A DNA stretch of 64,000 nt. Origin: Bradyrhizobium diazoefficiens USDA 110 (GTDB taxonomy: Bacteria > Pseudomonadota > Alphaproteobacteria > Rhizobiales > Xanthobacteraceae). The stretch lies in the NCBI RefSeq assembly GCF_000011365.1, contig NC_004463.1:7550001-7614000 (forward strand). The letters are read 5' to 3'. The translations under genes and the position numbers were made by a program. This document shows, one piece after another, positions 17,434 through 26,374 of the stretch; positions within the stretch are counted from its first letter, which is position 1, and every line of letters starts with the position of its first letter. The notes beneath the pieces are model-generated. The model was not told the origin of the DNA and made no database searches. It worked only from the letters and a program-made list of their open reading frames with translations.

Positions 17434-17906
17434 GATCCGTCCACGACCTTGACGGTGCCGTCCGGCTGGACGACGCCCCTGATGATCACGCCGGTGTCGG
17501 TGTTTCGCACTGGAATCAGTGCGCCGGCGGCGCCCGATTGCATCGCCGAGCCGTAGGTGACGATCGACAGGCCGCTGTCCTCGACGACGACCTTGACCAT
17601 GGCGCCGCGGGCGACGGTCCAGGGATCTTCCACCGAGTTGGTCGGGATGGGCTGGCCCGGCAGCAGCGCGCGCCGGGCCATGCGACCGACCAGGATCTGG
17701 CGCCCTTCGATGAACTGGGCGACGCCGAGCAGGTTCGGCGCGAAGGCGCGCTCCGTGATCATGTCGTCCCGGATCAGCTCGCCGGCGCGGATCGACACGG
17801 CCGGCACGGGAAGCCGCTTCTCCTCGGCTGCAGCGACGCGCGCCGAGACGAGAACCAGCAGCACGGCGGCCAACCCGCGCACGATCAGGCCCACCCTGTT
17901 CAACAT
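17430..17906 (-). CDS. flgA: Flagellar P-ring assembly chaperone FlgA
   Basis: The protein has 158 residues from ATG 17906. It has a signal peptide (LIVRGLAAVLLVLVSARVAA) and an SAF-type domain (RLPVPAVSIRAGELIRDDMI; GRMARRALLPGQPI) followed by the C-terminal FlgA fold. FlgA is the periplasmic chaperone for FlgI. It starts 13 nt past the flgG stop. A longer reading upstream overlaps flgG and lacks a signal peptide at its start, so it is rejected. Confidence 0.92.
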   Translation of the reverse strand: MLNRVGLIVRGLAAVLLVLVSARVAAAEEKRLPVPAVSIRAGELIRDDMITERAFAPNLLGVAQFIEGRQILVGRMARRALLPGQPIPTNSVEDPWTVARGAMVKVVVEDSGLSIVTYGSAMQSGAAGALIPVRNTDTGVIIRGVVQPDGTVKVVDGS

Positions 17907-17919
17907 GGACACACCGGAA

Positions 17920-18708
17920 CTAGCGAAGGCCCTTCGATACGGTCGAGGCCATTTCATCCGAGGCCTGGATGACCTTGGCATTCATTTCGTAGGCGCGCTG
18001 CGCCGAGATCAGCTCGGTGATTTCCTTGACCGGATCGACGTTCGAGGCCTCGAGATATTTCTGGTTGATCTTGCCGTAGCCGGCATCGCCCGGCAGTCCG
18101 ACGACCGGCGTGCCGGACGCCGTGGTCTCGCGATAGAGATTGCTGCCGAGCGGCTCGAGGCCCGCCTCGTTGGCGAAGTTGGCGAGGTTGAGCTGGCCGA
18201 TCTGCCGCGGGTTCACTTCCGTGTCCAGCTTGGCGAACACCTGTCCGGTCTGGTTGACCGTGACCTCGACCGTCCCCTGCGGGATCGTGATTGCGGGATC
18301 CAGCAGGTAGCCGTCGGTGGTGACGAGTTGGCTGTTGGCATTGGTGTTGAACGAACCCGCCCGGGTGTATTGCACCTCGTTGTTCGGGCCCAGCACCTGG
18401 AACCAGCCGCGGCCGTTGATCGCGAGGTCGTAGGGATTGCCGGTCTGGGTGAGCGCGCCCTGGATGTGCAGCTTGCGGATCGCCGCCGACTTGACGCCGA
18501 GGCCGAGATTGGCGCCTTCCGGAATCGGCGACGAGCCGTTGACGTTCGCGACGCCCTGCATCCGGTCCATCTGGTAGAACAGATCGGTGAACTCCGCGCG
18601 CGCCCGCTTGTACGACGTCGAGTTGATGTTGGCGATGTTGTTGGCGATGACTTCGATATTGGTCTGCTGGGCATTCATGCCCGTGGCCGCAATGGCAAGC
18701 GATTTCAC
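17920..18708 (-). CDS. flgG: Flagellar distal rod protein FlgG
   Basis: At 262 residues FlgG has the typical length. It shows the rod N-terminal motif ([39 protein letters not shown]) and the C-terminal motif ([20 protein letters not shown]) followed by [12 protein letters not shown]. It forms the distal rod. It sits between fliE and flgA as in Sinorhizobium. Confidence 0.97.
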   Translation of the reverse strand: MKSLAIAATGMNAQQTNIEVIANNIANINSTSYKRARAEFTDLFYQMDRMQGVANVNGSSPIPEGANLGLGVKSAAIRKLHIQGALTQTGNPYDLAINGRGWFQVLGPNNEVQYTRAGSFNTNANSQLVTTDGYLLDPAITIPQGTVEVTVNQTGQVFAKLDTEVNPRQIGQLNLANFANEAGLEPLGSNLYRETTASGTPVVGLPGDAGYGKINQKYLEASNVDPVKEITELISAQRAYEMNAKVIQASDEMASTVSKGLR

Positions 18709-18725
18709 AATGTGACTCCTTCAGA

Positions 18726-19055
18726 TCAAATCGACATACGAACGACTTCTTGGTAGGCCTGCACGACCTTGTCGCGAACCGCGACCGCCGTCTGCAAGGC
18801 TTGCTCGGCCGACATCAGCGCCTCGACGACGCGCCGCGTCGATTCCTTGCCCTGCATCGCCGAGATCGACGCCGCCTCGCCCGCCTTCAGCGTGCCGATC
18901 GCGTCCGTCGTCACCTGCTTCATCACCGAATCGAAGCCGACGTCGCCGCCGGACTGGATCGCGGTCGGCGCCGCCGGCGCGATCGCCTGCGTCTCGGTTG
19001 CGCGGCTCGCCGCCTGGCCCGCGGAGATCGCCGTGGACGAAATTGCCTCAAGCAT
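18726..19055 (-). CDS. fliE: Flagellar hook-basal body protein FliE
   Basis: This 109-residue protein ends with the FliE signature (ALMSAEQALQTAVAVRDKVV and QAYQEVVRMSI). FliE joins the MS ring to the rod and is one of the first exported substrates. It is 2 nt from the flgC stop, within the flgB-flgC-fliE-flgG rod operon. Confidence 0.95.
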   Translation of the reverse strand: MLEAISSTAISAGQAASRATETQAIAPAAPTAIQSGGDVGFDSVMKQVTTDAIGTLKAGEAASISAMQGKESTRRVVEALMSAEQALQTAVAVRDKVVQAYQEVVRMSI

Positions 19056-19057
19056 TG

Positions 19058-19474
19058 TCAGCTCCTCAGAAGGTCGATGGTCATGCCCAGCATCGACCTC
19101 ACCTGTTTCACGACCTGGAGATTGGCTTCATAGGACCGGTTGACTTCCCGCATGTCGGCCATCTCGATCATCATGTTGACGTTCGGCAGCTTGACGTAGC
19201 CCGACTTGTCGGCGGCGGGATGCCCAGGATCGTACTCCACGCGGTACGGCGTGGTGTCGACGCCGACCTCCTTGACCTTCGCGAGCTGCGCGCCCGAGGC
19301 ACGGTCCATCGCGGCATCGAAGGTGATCGTCTTGCGCTGATACGGATCGGCGCCGGCGGTCCGTCCCGTCGACGTCGCGTTGGCGAGGTTTTCCGAGACG
19401 ATGCGCATGCGCGTCGACTGCGCTTCGAGCCCGGAGCTCGCAACCGTCAGGGAGGCGCTCAGTGAGTCCAGCAT
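19058..19474 (-). CDS. flgC: Flagellar proximal rod protein FlgC
   Basis: FlgC (138 residues) starts [20 protein letters not shown] with the rod motif [16 protein letters not shown]. It ends with the conserved [20 protein letters not shown] and LRS. It is a proximal rod subunit exported by the flagellar system. Its size matches the family. Confidence 0.96.
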   Translation of the reverse strand: MLDSLSASLTVASSGLEAQSTRMRIVSENLANATSTGRTAGADPYQRKTITFDAAMDRASGAQLAKVKEVGVDTTPYRVEYDPGHPAADKSGYVKLPNVNMMIEMADMREVNRSYEANLQVVKQVRSMLGMTIDLLRS

Positions 19475-19485
19475 GTCAATTCACC

Positions 19486-19887
19486 TCAGGTCTTCACGCT
19501 CGACAGCAGCATGCGGTGGAACGACCGCACGACCGCCGAGTTCATCGAGTAGTCGCGATTGACGTCGTTGCCCTTGATCATCTCCTGCTCGAGACTGACG
19601 GAATTTCCGGAGTGAACCACGTCCCAGCTGTCCTTCTTGGAGGTCGCGCGCGTGTCGGTCTCGGTCGCGGAAAGCTGCATGTGCGTCGGTGACGTCGTCG
19701 CGAGCCTGACCGGCATTCCGTCGAGCACCTTGTTGAACGGCTCGACGTCGCGCGCCTTGAAGCCCGGCGTATTCGCGTTGGCGACGTTGGTGGCGATGGT
19801 CGACTGGCGGAGTTCGAGGTACCGCGCTTGCGACGATGCGAGTTCGAAGAGATAAAGCGGTCCCACGACAGTCCCATTCTGGTCCAT
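19486..19887 (-). CDS. flgB: Flagellar proximal rod protein FlgB
   Basis: FlgB (133 residues) has the rod motif LRQSTIATNVANANTPGFKA and a C-terminal helix (VSLEQEMIKGNDVNRDYSMN). It is the first gene of the flgB-flgC-fliE-flgG group. The 65-nt gap to the flhB stop is enough for a promoter, but no clear consensus is visible. Confidence 0.95.
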   Translation of the reverse strand: MDQNGTVVGPLYLFELASSQARYLELRQSTIATNVANANTPGFKARDVEPFNKVLDGMPVRLATTSPTHMQLSATETDTRATSKKDSWDVVHSGNSVSLEQEMIKGNDVNRDYSMNSAVVRSFHRMLLSSVKT

Positions 19888-19952
19888 TCGAGGAGAAGCC
19901 TAGGGCGTTAAGCTTTCGTCAAGCTGTTGGGCGAAGCACCATCCTCGGAAAT

Positions 19953-21038
19953 CTACTGGACCTTCTCGGGCCGGGTCGTCTGCTTCGACTGCAGGAAGTA
20001 GATGATCTCGGCGACGGGCCGGAAGAATTCGGCCGGAATCACCTGATCGACCTGAACGGCCTCGTAGAGCGCACGCGCCAGAACCTTGTTCTCGATCACG
20101 GGGATTCTATTCTTCTCCGCGACTTCGCGGATCTTCAGCGCGATCACGTCCATGCCCTTGGCCACCACGAGCGGCGCCGGGTTTTCCTCGCGGTTGTAGC
20201 GCAGTGCGATCGCAAAGTGCGTCGGGTTCGCGATCACCAGCGTCGCGCGCGATGCGGAGGCGATCATCCGCTGTCGCGAGCGGTCGCGCGCCAGCGAACG
20301 CAGGCGCGCCTTGACCAGCGGGTCGCCTTCGGCCTGCTTGTGCTCGTCCTTGATCTCCTGCCGGGTCATGCGCAGCTCGCGCCGCCAGTGGAAGCGCGCC
20401 CAGGCGAGGTCGATCGCGACCAGGACGATGGTCGCGATGCAGATCGCCGAGACGATCCGCATCGCGATGTTGAGGATCATCTCCGGCAGCGCGACGGGGT
20501 CGGTGTACATCGCCTCGAACGCCTTCGCTTCGGACGAGCGCAGCACGAAGGCGACGACGACGGTCACCGAGGCGAGCTTGAACAGCGACTTGGCGAACTC
20601 GACGAGGCCCTGCGTTCCGAACAGCCGGTTCCAGCCGCTCACCGGGGAGATTCGCGAAAGGTCCGGCATGATGCGCTGAAGCACCAGGTTGGGCGCGTTT
20701 TGCAGCAGCGACGATGCCAGCCCGAACACGAGCAAAACGACCAGCAGCGGCACCAGGAATCGCAGCGCCTCGAGTCCCACCACGGTGAGGAGGTTCTGCG
20801 CGTCCGCCCCGGTGGCGAGGGGGAAGCCCTCGGGATCGTCGAGGAGGCTCTTCAGGGTCGGCGTCAATTGCTGCACGCCCTGGCCGATCAGGAACATCTG
20901 GATGACCATCAGCGCCGCCATCGACGCGAAGATGGAAGCCTCCCGAGAGACCGGAATTTTGCCCTGTTCGAGCGAATCGCGGACTTTCTTCTCGGTCGGC
21001 TCTTCTGTCTTGCTCTCCTGATCGGTTGTTTCTGCCAT
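19953..21038 (-). CDS. flhB: Flagellar export gate switch protein FlhB
   Basis: FlhB (361 residues) has a hydrophilic N-terminus (SKTEEPTEKKVRDSLEQGKI, the family start signature), four membrane helices and a cytoplasmic C-terminal domain. That domain carries the autocleavage motif NPTH (in VIANPTHFAIALRYNREENP). Cleavage lets FlhB switch from rod/hook to filament export, controlled by FliK. It lies 13 nt after fliG. Confidence 0.97.
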   Translation of the reverse strand: MAETTDQESKTEEPTEKKVRDSLEQGKIPVSREASIFASMAALMVIQMFLIGQGVQQLTPTLKSLLDDPEGFPLATGADAQNLLTVVGLEALRFLVPLLVVLLVFGLASSLLQNAPNLVLQRIMPDLSRISPVSGWNRLFGTQGLVEFAKSLFKLASVTVVVAFVLRSSEAKAFEAMYTDPVALPEMILNIAMRIVSAICIATIVLVAIDLAWARFHWRRELRMTRQEIKDEHKQAEGDPLVKARLRSLARDRSRQRMIASASRATLVIANPTHFAIALRYNREENPAPLVVAKGMDVIALKIREVAEKNRIPVIENKVLARALYEAVQVDQVIPAEFFRPVAEIIYFLQSKQTTRPEKVQ

Positions 21039-21051
21039 GCCCGTTCAGCGG

Positions 21052-22092
21052 TCAGCGGAAGACCAGCTCATCCTCCTGCTCGGGGTTGAGCTCGATTTCG
21101 CCCTTCTCCGCGAGGTCGAGCGCGAGATCGGTGATCACGCGCCGGGCCTCCAGCACGTCGCGCTGGTTCGACGGTTCGCCGATCGCGAGCTCGTGCTCGA
21201 CGACGCGGCGGACGCGCGATGCGACCGACGACAGGATCAGCTCGCGGAAGTTCTTGTCGGTCCCCTTCAGCGCGATGACGATGCGATCGGTCGGCACCTG
21301 ATCGAAGATCATGGTGCGCGCCTTCGGCGTCAGGTGGATCACGTCGTCGAAGGTGAACAGCAGCTCCTTCAGCACTTCGGCCGATTTCGGCCGCTTCTCC
21401 GACAGGCTCTTCAGCATGTCCTCGATGTGGCCGCGCTCCATCTTGTTGATGATGTCGGCGACGCGGGCATAGGTGTCCGCGCCGAGGTTGCGGGCGAAGT
21501 TCAGCGTCAGGTCCTCGTGCAGCGTCTTCTCGAGAACCTTCATCGCGTCGTCGGCGATCGGCTTGAGGCTGAGCACGCGCCGCATCAATTCGTTGCGCAG
21601 GCTGGACGGCAACTGGCTCATCACCTTGGCGGCACAGGCCGGCTTGACCTTGGACAGGATGAGGGCCGCGGTCTGCGGATGCTCCTTGGACAGGTAGGTG
21701 GCCAGCGAATTTTCCGACACCGACGAGACACGATCCCACACCGACCGGCTCGAATTGCCGAGCAGGTCCGTCATGATCGCCGAGACCTGGTCGGCCGGTA
21801 GCACGTCGCCAAGCACGGCCTCGAGGCCGCCGAGCGTGCCGAGAATGTTGGCACCCATCGAGAACTGCTGGGCGAACTCCTCGACGATCCCCTCCAGCTC
21901 CTGCGCGGTGATCGGCCGCAGCTCGGCCGCGGCCTTGGTCACGATGCGGATATCCTGCGGCTCGAACTGCGCGAGCACGCTCGCGGCCGCCTGCCGGCCC
22001 ATGGCCAGCAGGAGTGCCGCGACCTTCTCCGTTCCGCCCAGCGTGGCAACGCCTCGCTGCTTGATGGGAGCGATGCCGACCTGTGCCGCCAT
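21052..22092 (-). CDS. fliG: Flagellar motor switch protein FliG
   Basis: FliG (346 residues) contains the N-terminal FliF-binding region (GGTEKVAALLLAMGRQAAAS), the middle domain (YLSKEHPQTAALILSKVKPA) with its EHPQ motif, and the C-terminal torque domain (LLFTFDDVIHLTPKARTMIF; RELILSSVASRVRRVVEHEL). It couples the stator to the rotor. It follows fliN with a 2-nt gap, so the switch genes are probably co-expressed. Confidence 0.97.
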   Translation of the reverse strand: MAAQVGIAPIKQRGVATLGGTEKVAALLLAMGRQAAASVLAQFEPQDIRIVTKAAAELRPITAQELEGIVEEFAQQFSMGANILGTLGGLEAVLGDVLPADQVSAIMTDLLGNSSRSVWDRVSSVSENSLATYLSKEHPQTAALILSKVKPACAAKVMSQLPSSLRNELMRRVLSLKPIADDAMKVLEKTLHEDLTLNFARNLGADTYARVADIINKMERGHIEDMLKSLSEKRPKSAEVLKELLFTFDDVIHLTPKARTMIFDQVPTDRIVIALKGTDKNFRELILSSVASRVRRVVEHELAIGEPSNQRDVLEARRVITDLALDLAEKGEIELNPEQEDELVFR

Positions 22093-22094
22093 GG

Positions 22095-22469
22095 TCAGGT
22101 ATCACCCTGCCCCAGCGGTCCAACGATCTCCGTGAGCGAGACACCGAAGCGGGAATTGTCCTCTTCGACGACGACCACTTCGCCGCGGGCGACGATACGG
22201 CCGTTGACGACGACGTCGACGGGCTCACCGACCCGGTGGTCGAGCGGAACCACCGCGCCGCGCCCGAGCTTCATCAGGTTCGCCACCGGGATGGTAGCCG
22301 AACCCAGCACCACCTGCATGGTGACGGGAATGCGCAGGATGGCATCGACATTGGCGAACTTGCCGCTCTCCTCCGCCGTGCGCGCGGCGATCTCGGCCAG
22401 CCGCTCCAGCGGAGACGTCTCGGTCTCTTCCGATGCAGATGCAGACTCATAGTCGAAGGATTGCGCCAT
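22095..22469 (-). CDS. fliN: Flagellar motor switch protein FliN
   Basis: The 124-residue protein has an acidic N-terminal tail (SFDYESASASEETETSPLER) and the SpoA fold (DAILRIPVTMQVVLGSATIP; VANLMKLGRGAVVPLDHRVG; VVVVEEDNSRFGVSLTEIVG). FliN forms the bottom of the C ring with FliM. Size and order (fliM, small gene, fliN, fliG) are typical for rhizobia. Confidence 0.95.
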   Translation of the reverse strand: MAQSFDYESASASEETETSPLERLAEIAARTAEESGKFANVDAILRIPVTMQVVLGSATIPVANLMKLGRGAVVPLDHRVGEPVDVVVNGRIVARGEVVVVEEDNSRFGVSLTEIVGPLGQGDT

Positions 22470-22545
22470 TTGGTATCGCCTCTTGGTATTTCCGCTCCCG
22501 GAGCGCCACGGCGTTCCGGTCGTATCTGGTTCGCCGGCCCCGGCT

Positions 22546-22860
22546 TCAGTGCTTGTTCACGTCGGCGCCGCTCCCGGTCGCTGCGGACGCGAGCCCGCTC
22601 CTGGCGTCGAGCGCCGCGATCGCCTCGTGGGCCTGGTCGATCTTCGTGCTCAGCACGTTGGCGAGCCGTCCGAGATTTGCGGTCGAATCATGCGCCGCGG
22701 TGATAACCGTGTCGAAGGCGCCCGCCGTCTCGTGGACGATGGTCGAGAATTCGCCCTGGTAACTGCGCAGCCGCGCCAGCTCGCGGTGCATCCGCGTCAC
22801 CCGCATGCTGGTGAAGGCAAGCGCAATCAGCAGCACCGCATCAACGAGATAGGATATCAT
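22546..22860 (-). CDS. Small membrane-anchored coiled-coil protein of the flagellar cluster (unknown function)
   Basis: From ATG 22860 the product has 104 residues. It has one N-terminal membrane helix (ISYLVDAVLLIALAFTSMRV) and then a helical, probably coiled-coil tail (THMHREL-type start, then HETAGAFDTVITAAHDSTAN and KIDQAHEAIAALDARSG). It overlaps the fliM stop by 20 nt and lies before fliN, so it is locked into the switch operon. Small proteins of this layout occur at this place in other alphaproteobacterial flagellar loci, possibly the DUF6468 group. Its function is unknown; a motor or C-ring link is inferred from position only. Confidence 0.7.
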   Translation of the reverse strand: MISYLVDAVLLIALAFTSMRVTRMHRELARLRSYQGEFSTIVHETAGAFDTVITAAHDSTANLGRLANVLSTKIDQAHEAIAALDARSGLASAATGSGADVNKH

Positions 22861-23782
22861 CGACGAACTCCCGTTTCTGATCCACGGGATCTGCCACCTG
22901 CATGGCGTAATAGCCATCGAGCTGGCCGATCTGACACCAGAACAGCACCTGGTTGTTGCTTTCGAGACGAGCCAGCGTGCGCGGCGTGGCTTCGAGCTCG
23001 AGCACCTGCCCGACCTGGAACTTCACGACGTCGCCGAGGGTCACCATCTTCTCATCGAGCACCGCGCTCAACGTCACTTCGGTGCGGTGGACCTCGCTCT
23101 CCATCTGCTCGCGCCAGCGCGGATCGGACGCGCGGCCGTCGCTGACGACGACATGGGCGAGCTTCTGGCGCAGCGGGTTGAGCGCGGAGTGCGGAATGAT
23201 GAGGAACATCTGGCCGCCGCGGTAGAGCGCCTGCAACATGATGTTCGCGCAGATCGACATGTTGCCGCTCCGCCCGATCGCCAGCGAGGCCATCGCGGTC
23301 TCGACCCGCTCGACACGGAAGGTGACGTTGGACGTGCCGGCGAAGGCGGATTGCAGCGCCTTGGCGAAGCGCTCGAACAGCGCCTGGACCAGGCGGATCT
23401 CGATGTTCGAGAACGAGCGCTCGACGTCGAGCGGCGGTTCGGCACCATCGGAACCGAACATCGCCTCGACCATCGTGAACACGAAATCGCGGTCGAGCAT
23501 GATGATGATGCGGGAGTCCCACTGCTCGGCATAGAGCACGGCGGCGACCGCGTTGGCCTCATAGTCCTTGATGATGTCGCCGACCCGATCATTGGTGATG
23601 CCGTTGACCGAGAAATAGCAGGGCGTTCCCGCCATCGGCTGGAGGCTATCGGTGCAGGATGCCGCCATGCGATCGAAGATCACATTGAGCATCGGCATGC
23701 GTTCGATCGATATGCCGGCCGCGTCCAGCAGGTAGTTCGGCAACTGCTTCCGCTGATCGACCTCGACGTCTTCCATCGTCAT
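22841..23782 (-). CDS. fliM: Flagellar motor switch protein FliM
   Basis: FliM (313 residues) has the middle CheC-like domain (LDRDFVFTMVEAMFGSDGAE; FSNIEIRLVQALFERFAKAL; LIIPHSALNPLRQKL) and a C-terminal SpoA domain (MVTLGDVVKFQVGQVLELEA). The short N-terminus lacks an obvious copy of the usual CheY-binding motif LSQ(A/D)EIDALL. Its ATG overlaps the motA stop. Confidence 0.94.
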   Translation of the reverse strand: MTMEDVEVDQRKQLPNYLLDAAGISIERMPMLNVIFDRMAASCTDSLQPMAGTPCYFSVNGITNDRVGDIIKDYEANAVAAVLYAEQWDSRIIIMLDRDFVFTMVEAMFGSDGAEPPLDVERSFSNIEIRLVQALFERFAKALQSAFAGTSNVTFRVERVETAMASLAIGRSGNMSICANIMLQALYRGGQMFLIIPHSALNPLRQKLAHVVVSDGRASDPRWREQMESEVHRTEVTLSAVLDEKMVTLGDVVKFQVGQVLELEATPRTLARLESNNQVLFWCQIGQLDGYYAMQVADPVDQKREFVDDILSR

Positions 23783-24675
23783 GCGCGCGCCGCCTTCGGT
23801 TCAGCGTCAGCCACGACAGCCTTCGGACCCGCGATCGTCTCGTTCTCGACGACATCGATCGACGGACGCTCGCTGCTCGAGATCATCTTGCGGCCGTGCT
23901 CGACCGCGATCTGCGGCATGGCGCCGTTCATGAATGCCAGCAGCGTCTGCTTGACGATGATGTAGGGCCGGCACTTCTTCTCGCGCGTCATCTTGATCTT
24001 GATCGCGAAGGGCGAAATGATGCCGTAGGACAGGAAGATGCCGGCGAAGGTGCCGACCAGGGCGGCGCCGATGAAGCCGCCCAGCAGCTTCGGCGACTGG
24101 TCGAGCGCGCCCATCGCCTTGATGACGCCGAGCACCGCGGCGACGATGCCGAGCGCCGGCAACGCCTCGGAGACCGTCACCAGCGAATGGTAGGGCGCCA
24201 GCTTGCCCTTCACGATTGTGTGGATCTCCTCGTCCATCAGCGCTTCGATCTCGTGCGTGCGCGCATTGCCCATGATGATGAGACGGACATAGTCGCAGAT
24301 GAACTGGAGCAGCGACGGGTCACCGAGCACGCTCGGGAACGCCTTGAAGATCTCGGAGGACGCGGGATCGTCGATATGCGCCTCGACCTCGTTGCGGCCC
24401 TTGCCCCGCAGCTCGCGCATCAGGGCATGCAGCGCCCCGAGCAGGTCGAGATAGTAGCGCTGGCCCGGCACCGCGCCGGTGATGGCCTGCATGCAGGCAA
24501 CCCCGGTATCCACGACCGTCTTCCAAGGGTTGGCCACGATGAAGGTGCCGACCGCGGTGCCCATGATGATCACGAACTCCCACGGCTGCATCAGCACGGC
24601 CAGATGCCCGCCCATGGCGGCAAATCCGCCGAGCAGCGCCGCCACCGTGATGAAAATCCCCACGAAACTGAGCAA
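23779..24675 (-). CDS. motA: Flagellar motor stator protein MotA
   Basis: MotA (298 residues from the TTG at 24675) has four membrane helices. The first two are LSFVGIFITVAALLGGFAAM and PWEFVIIMGTAVGTFIVANP. The last pair is LPALGIVAAVLGVIKAMGAL and LLGGFIGAALVGTFAGIFLS, with a charged cytoplasmic loop between. The TTG start puts the first helix at the N-terminus as in other MotA proteins and is preceded by GGAG at a seven-base spacing. An in-frame upstream extension (to 24828) would overlap the divergent gene and is rejected. It forms the proton channel with MotB. Confidence 0.94.
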   Translation of the reverse strand: MLSFVGIFITVAALLGGFAAMGGHLAVLMQPWEFVIIMGTAVGTFIVANPWKTVVDTGVACMQAITGAVPGQRYYLDLLGALHALMRELRGKGRNEVEAHIDDPASSEIFKAFPSVLGDPSLLQFICDYVRLIIMGNARTHEIEALMDEEIHTIVKGKLAPYHSLVTVSEALPALGIVAAVLGVIKAMGALDQSPKLLGGFIGAALVGTFAGIFLSYGIISPFAIKIKMTREKKCRPYIIVKQTLLAFMNGAMPQIAVEHGRKMISSSERPSIDVVENETIAGPKAVVADAEPKAARA

Positions 24676-24817
24676 CGCGCCACTCCATCGCCGATCCCAC
24701 CGGGAATGTCTAGTCGGCGACGCTTGCGCGAAGCTGGCTTCCCGCTCGCCAGCCCCGCGCAAGCAATTCACGGCAGCTTGGGACGATGTCGCAATGGCGA
24801 CCAGAGGGGCGCGGGTC
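24676..24817. promoter_or_regulatory. Divergent flagellar promoter region between motA and the DUF1217 gene
   Basis: These 142 nt separate the leftward motA-fliM-fliN-fliG-flhB group from the rightward DUF1217-flgF-fliI group. They must carry both promoters unless transcription starts inside a gene. I could not identify a convincing -35/-10 or sigma-54 element by eye. Confidence 0.4.
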
Positions 24818-25606
24818 ATGCTATCCACGATCGCGGACTACACCAGATTGACCAAGGACCTGGGCAAGTCGATGACGCAGGTCGCGACCCAGCCGGATGT
24901 CAGCCGCGAGACCGATTACTTCCTCAGCCATATCGGCAACGTGAAGACGATCGACGACTTCCTGAAGGACTACCGCCTCTACACCTATGCCATGAAGGCC
25001 TATGGCCTCAGCGACATGACCTACGCCAAGGCGTTCATGCGCAAGGTGCTGACCGAGGGGGTCTCGAACAAGGACGCCTTCGCCAACAAGCTCACCGACG
25101 CCCGTTACCGGGAATTCGCCACCGCCTTCAATTTCGCCGCCCTCGGCGACAAGGCGACCCAGACCACCGCAGCCACGACCGGCACGGCCACCCAGTACGT
25201 CACGCAGACGATGGAGCAGAAGGCCGGCGACCAGAACGAGGGCCTGCGGCTGGCGCTCTATTTCACCCGCAAGGCGTCCACGATCACGAATGCCTACCAG
25301 ATCCTCGCCGACAAGGCGCTGACCCAGGTCGTCCAGACCGCCATGGGCTGGTCGTCGACGATCAGCTCGTCCGACATCGATGCCCAGGCCAAGATGATCA
25401 CGGACAAGATCGACCTCACCGATTTTCAGGACCCGACCAAGGTCACCAAGTTCGTGCAGCGCTTCGCGGCGATGTGGGACGCGACCCAGGCCCAGAGCGA
25501 CAACTCGACCAACCCCGCGCTGGTCCTGATCGGCGGCGCGGCGACGTCGGCCAGCCTGGATACCGACATGCTCACGAAGCTTCAATCCATCCGGTTCGGG
25601 AAGTAA
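24818..25606 (+). CDS. DUF1217-type protein of the flagellar cluster (unknown function)
   Basis: The 262-residue protein has repeated helical blocks (TRLTKDLGKSMTQVATQPDV; YFLSHIGNVKTIDDFLKDYR; YAMKAYGLSDMTYAKAFMRK). It ends with the family-like YQILADKALTQVVQTAMGWS and VTKFVQRFAAMWDATQA. It matches the DUF1217 proteins that sit beside flgF and motA in Rhizobiales flagellar loci. It has no signal peptide or membrane helix. The ATG at 24818 follows AGGGG by eight bases. flgF starts 3 nt after its stop, so the two are probably co-translated. Its role, perhaps in rod assembly, is unknown. Confidence 0.8.
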   Translation: MLSTIADYTRLTKDLGKSMTQVATQPDVSRETDYFLSHIGNVKTIDDFLKDYRLYTYAMKAYGLSDMTYAKAFMRKVLTEGVSNKDAFANKLTDARYREFATAFNFAALGDKATQTTAATTGTATQYVTQTMEQKAGDQNEGLRLALYFTRKASTITNAYQILADKALTQVVQTAMGWSSTISSSDIDAQAKMITDKIDLTDFQDPTKVTKFVQRFAAMWDATQAQSDNSTNPALVLIGGAATSASLDTDMLTKLQSIRFGK

Positions 25607-25609
25607 GTC

Positions 25610-26338
25610 ATGCAATCGGCTCTCTATGTGGGATTGTCGGCGCAGGTCGCCCTCGAAAAGCGCCTCCAGACGATCGCCAACAACGTCGCCAACGTCAACA
25701 CGGCGGCGTTCCGCACCGACGTGGTGAAGTTCGAGACCGTGCTGTCCAAGGCCGGCGCGAACCCGGTCGCGTTCTCCTCGCCCGGCGACAACATCATTTC
25801 GCGCGAGACCGGCAACATCACCGAGAGCGGCAATCCGCTCGACGTCGCCGTGGTCGGTCAGGGCTGGCTCGCCTTCGCCGGCCCGAACGGCACGGTCTAT
25901 ACGCGTGACGGCCGGCTCCAGATCGCCGCCAACGGCGACCTTCAGACGGTGGCCGGCTTCCCCGTCATCGATGCCGGCGGCGCGCAGATCACGCTCGACC
26001 CGAACGGCGGGCCGGTCTCGATCGCACGCAGCGGCGCGATCACCCAGGACAACAACGAGATCGGCACCATCGGCCTGTTCAACATTCCCACTGATGCCAA
26101 TCTCGAGCGCTACGGCAATTCGGGCGTGACGCCCGACCGGCCTGCGACCGCCATCGCCGATTTCTCCCGCGACGGCTTCAAGCAAGGCTATGTCGAGGGC
26201 TCCGGCGCCAATCCGATGATGGAATTGACGAAGCTGATGGCGGCCTCGCGCGCCTTCGACGGCACCAATTCGATGATCGAGGGCACCGAGAGCTCGCTCC
26301 AGAACGCAATCCGGACGCTGGGCGAGCCCGGCAAGTAG
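25610..26338 (+). CDS. flgF: Flagellar proximal rod protein FlgF
   Basis: FlgF (242 residues) begins MQSALYVGLSAQVALEKRLQ with the rod motif TIANNVANVNTAAFRTDVVK. It ends with ANPMMELTKLMAASRAFDGT. Its mid-region resembles FlgG but is shorter, as expected for FlgF. It lies directly before fliI, as in Sinorhizobium. Confidence 0.95.
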   Translation: MQSALYVGLSAQVALEKRLQTIANNVANVNTAAFRTDVVKFETVLSKAGANPVAFSSPGDNIISRETGNITESGNPLDVAVVGQGWLAFAGPNGTVYTRDGRLQIAANGDLQTVAGFPVIDAGGAQITLDPNGGPVSIARSGAITQDNNEIGTIGLFNIPTDANLERYGNSGVTPDRPATAIADFSRDGFKQGYVEGSGANPMMELTKLMAASRAFDGTNSMIEGTESSLQNAIRTLGEPGK

Positions 26339-26374
26339 AGTGCGCCCCGTGCGCAATGAGGGTGGACGGTTTCT

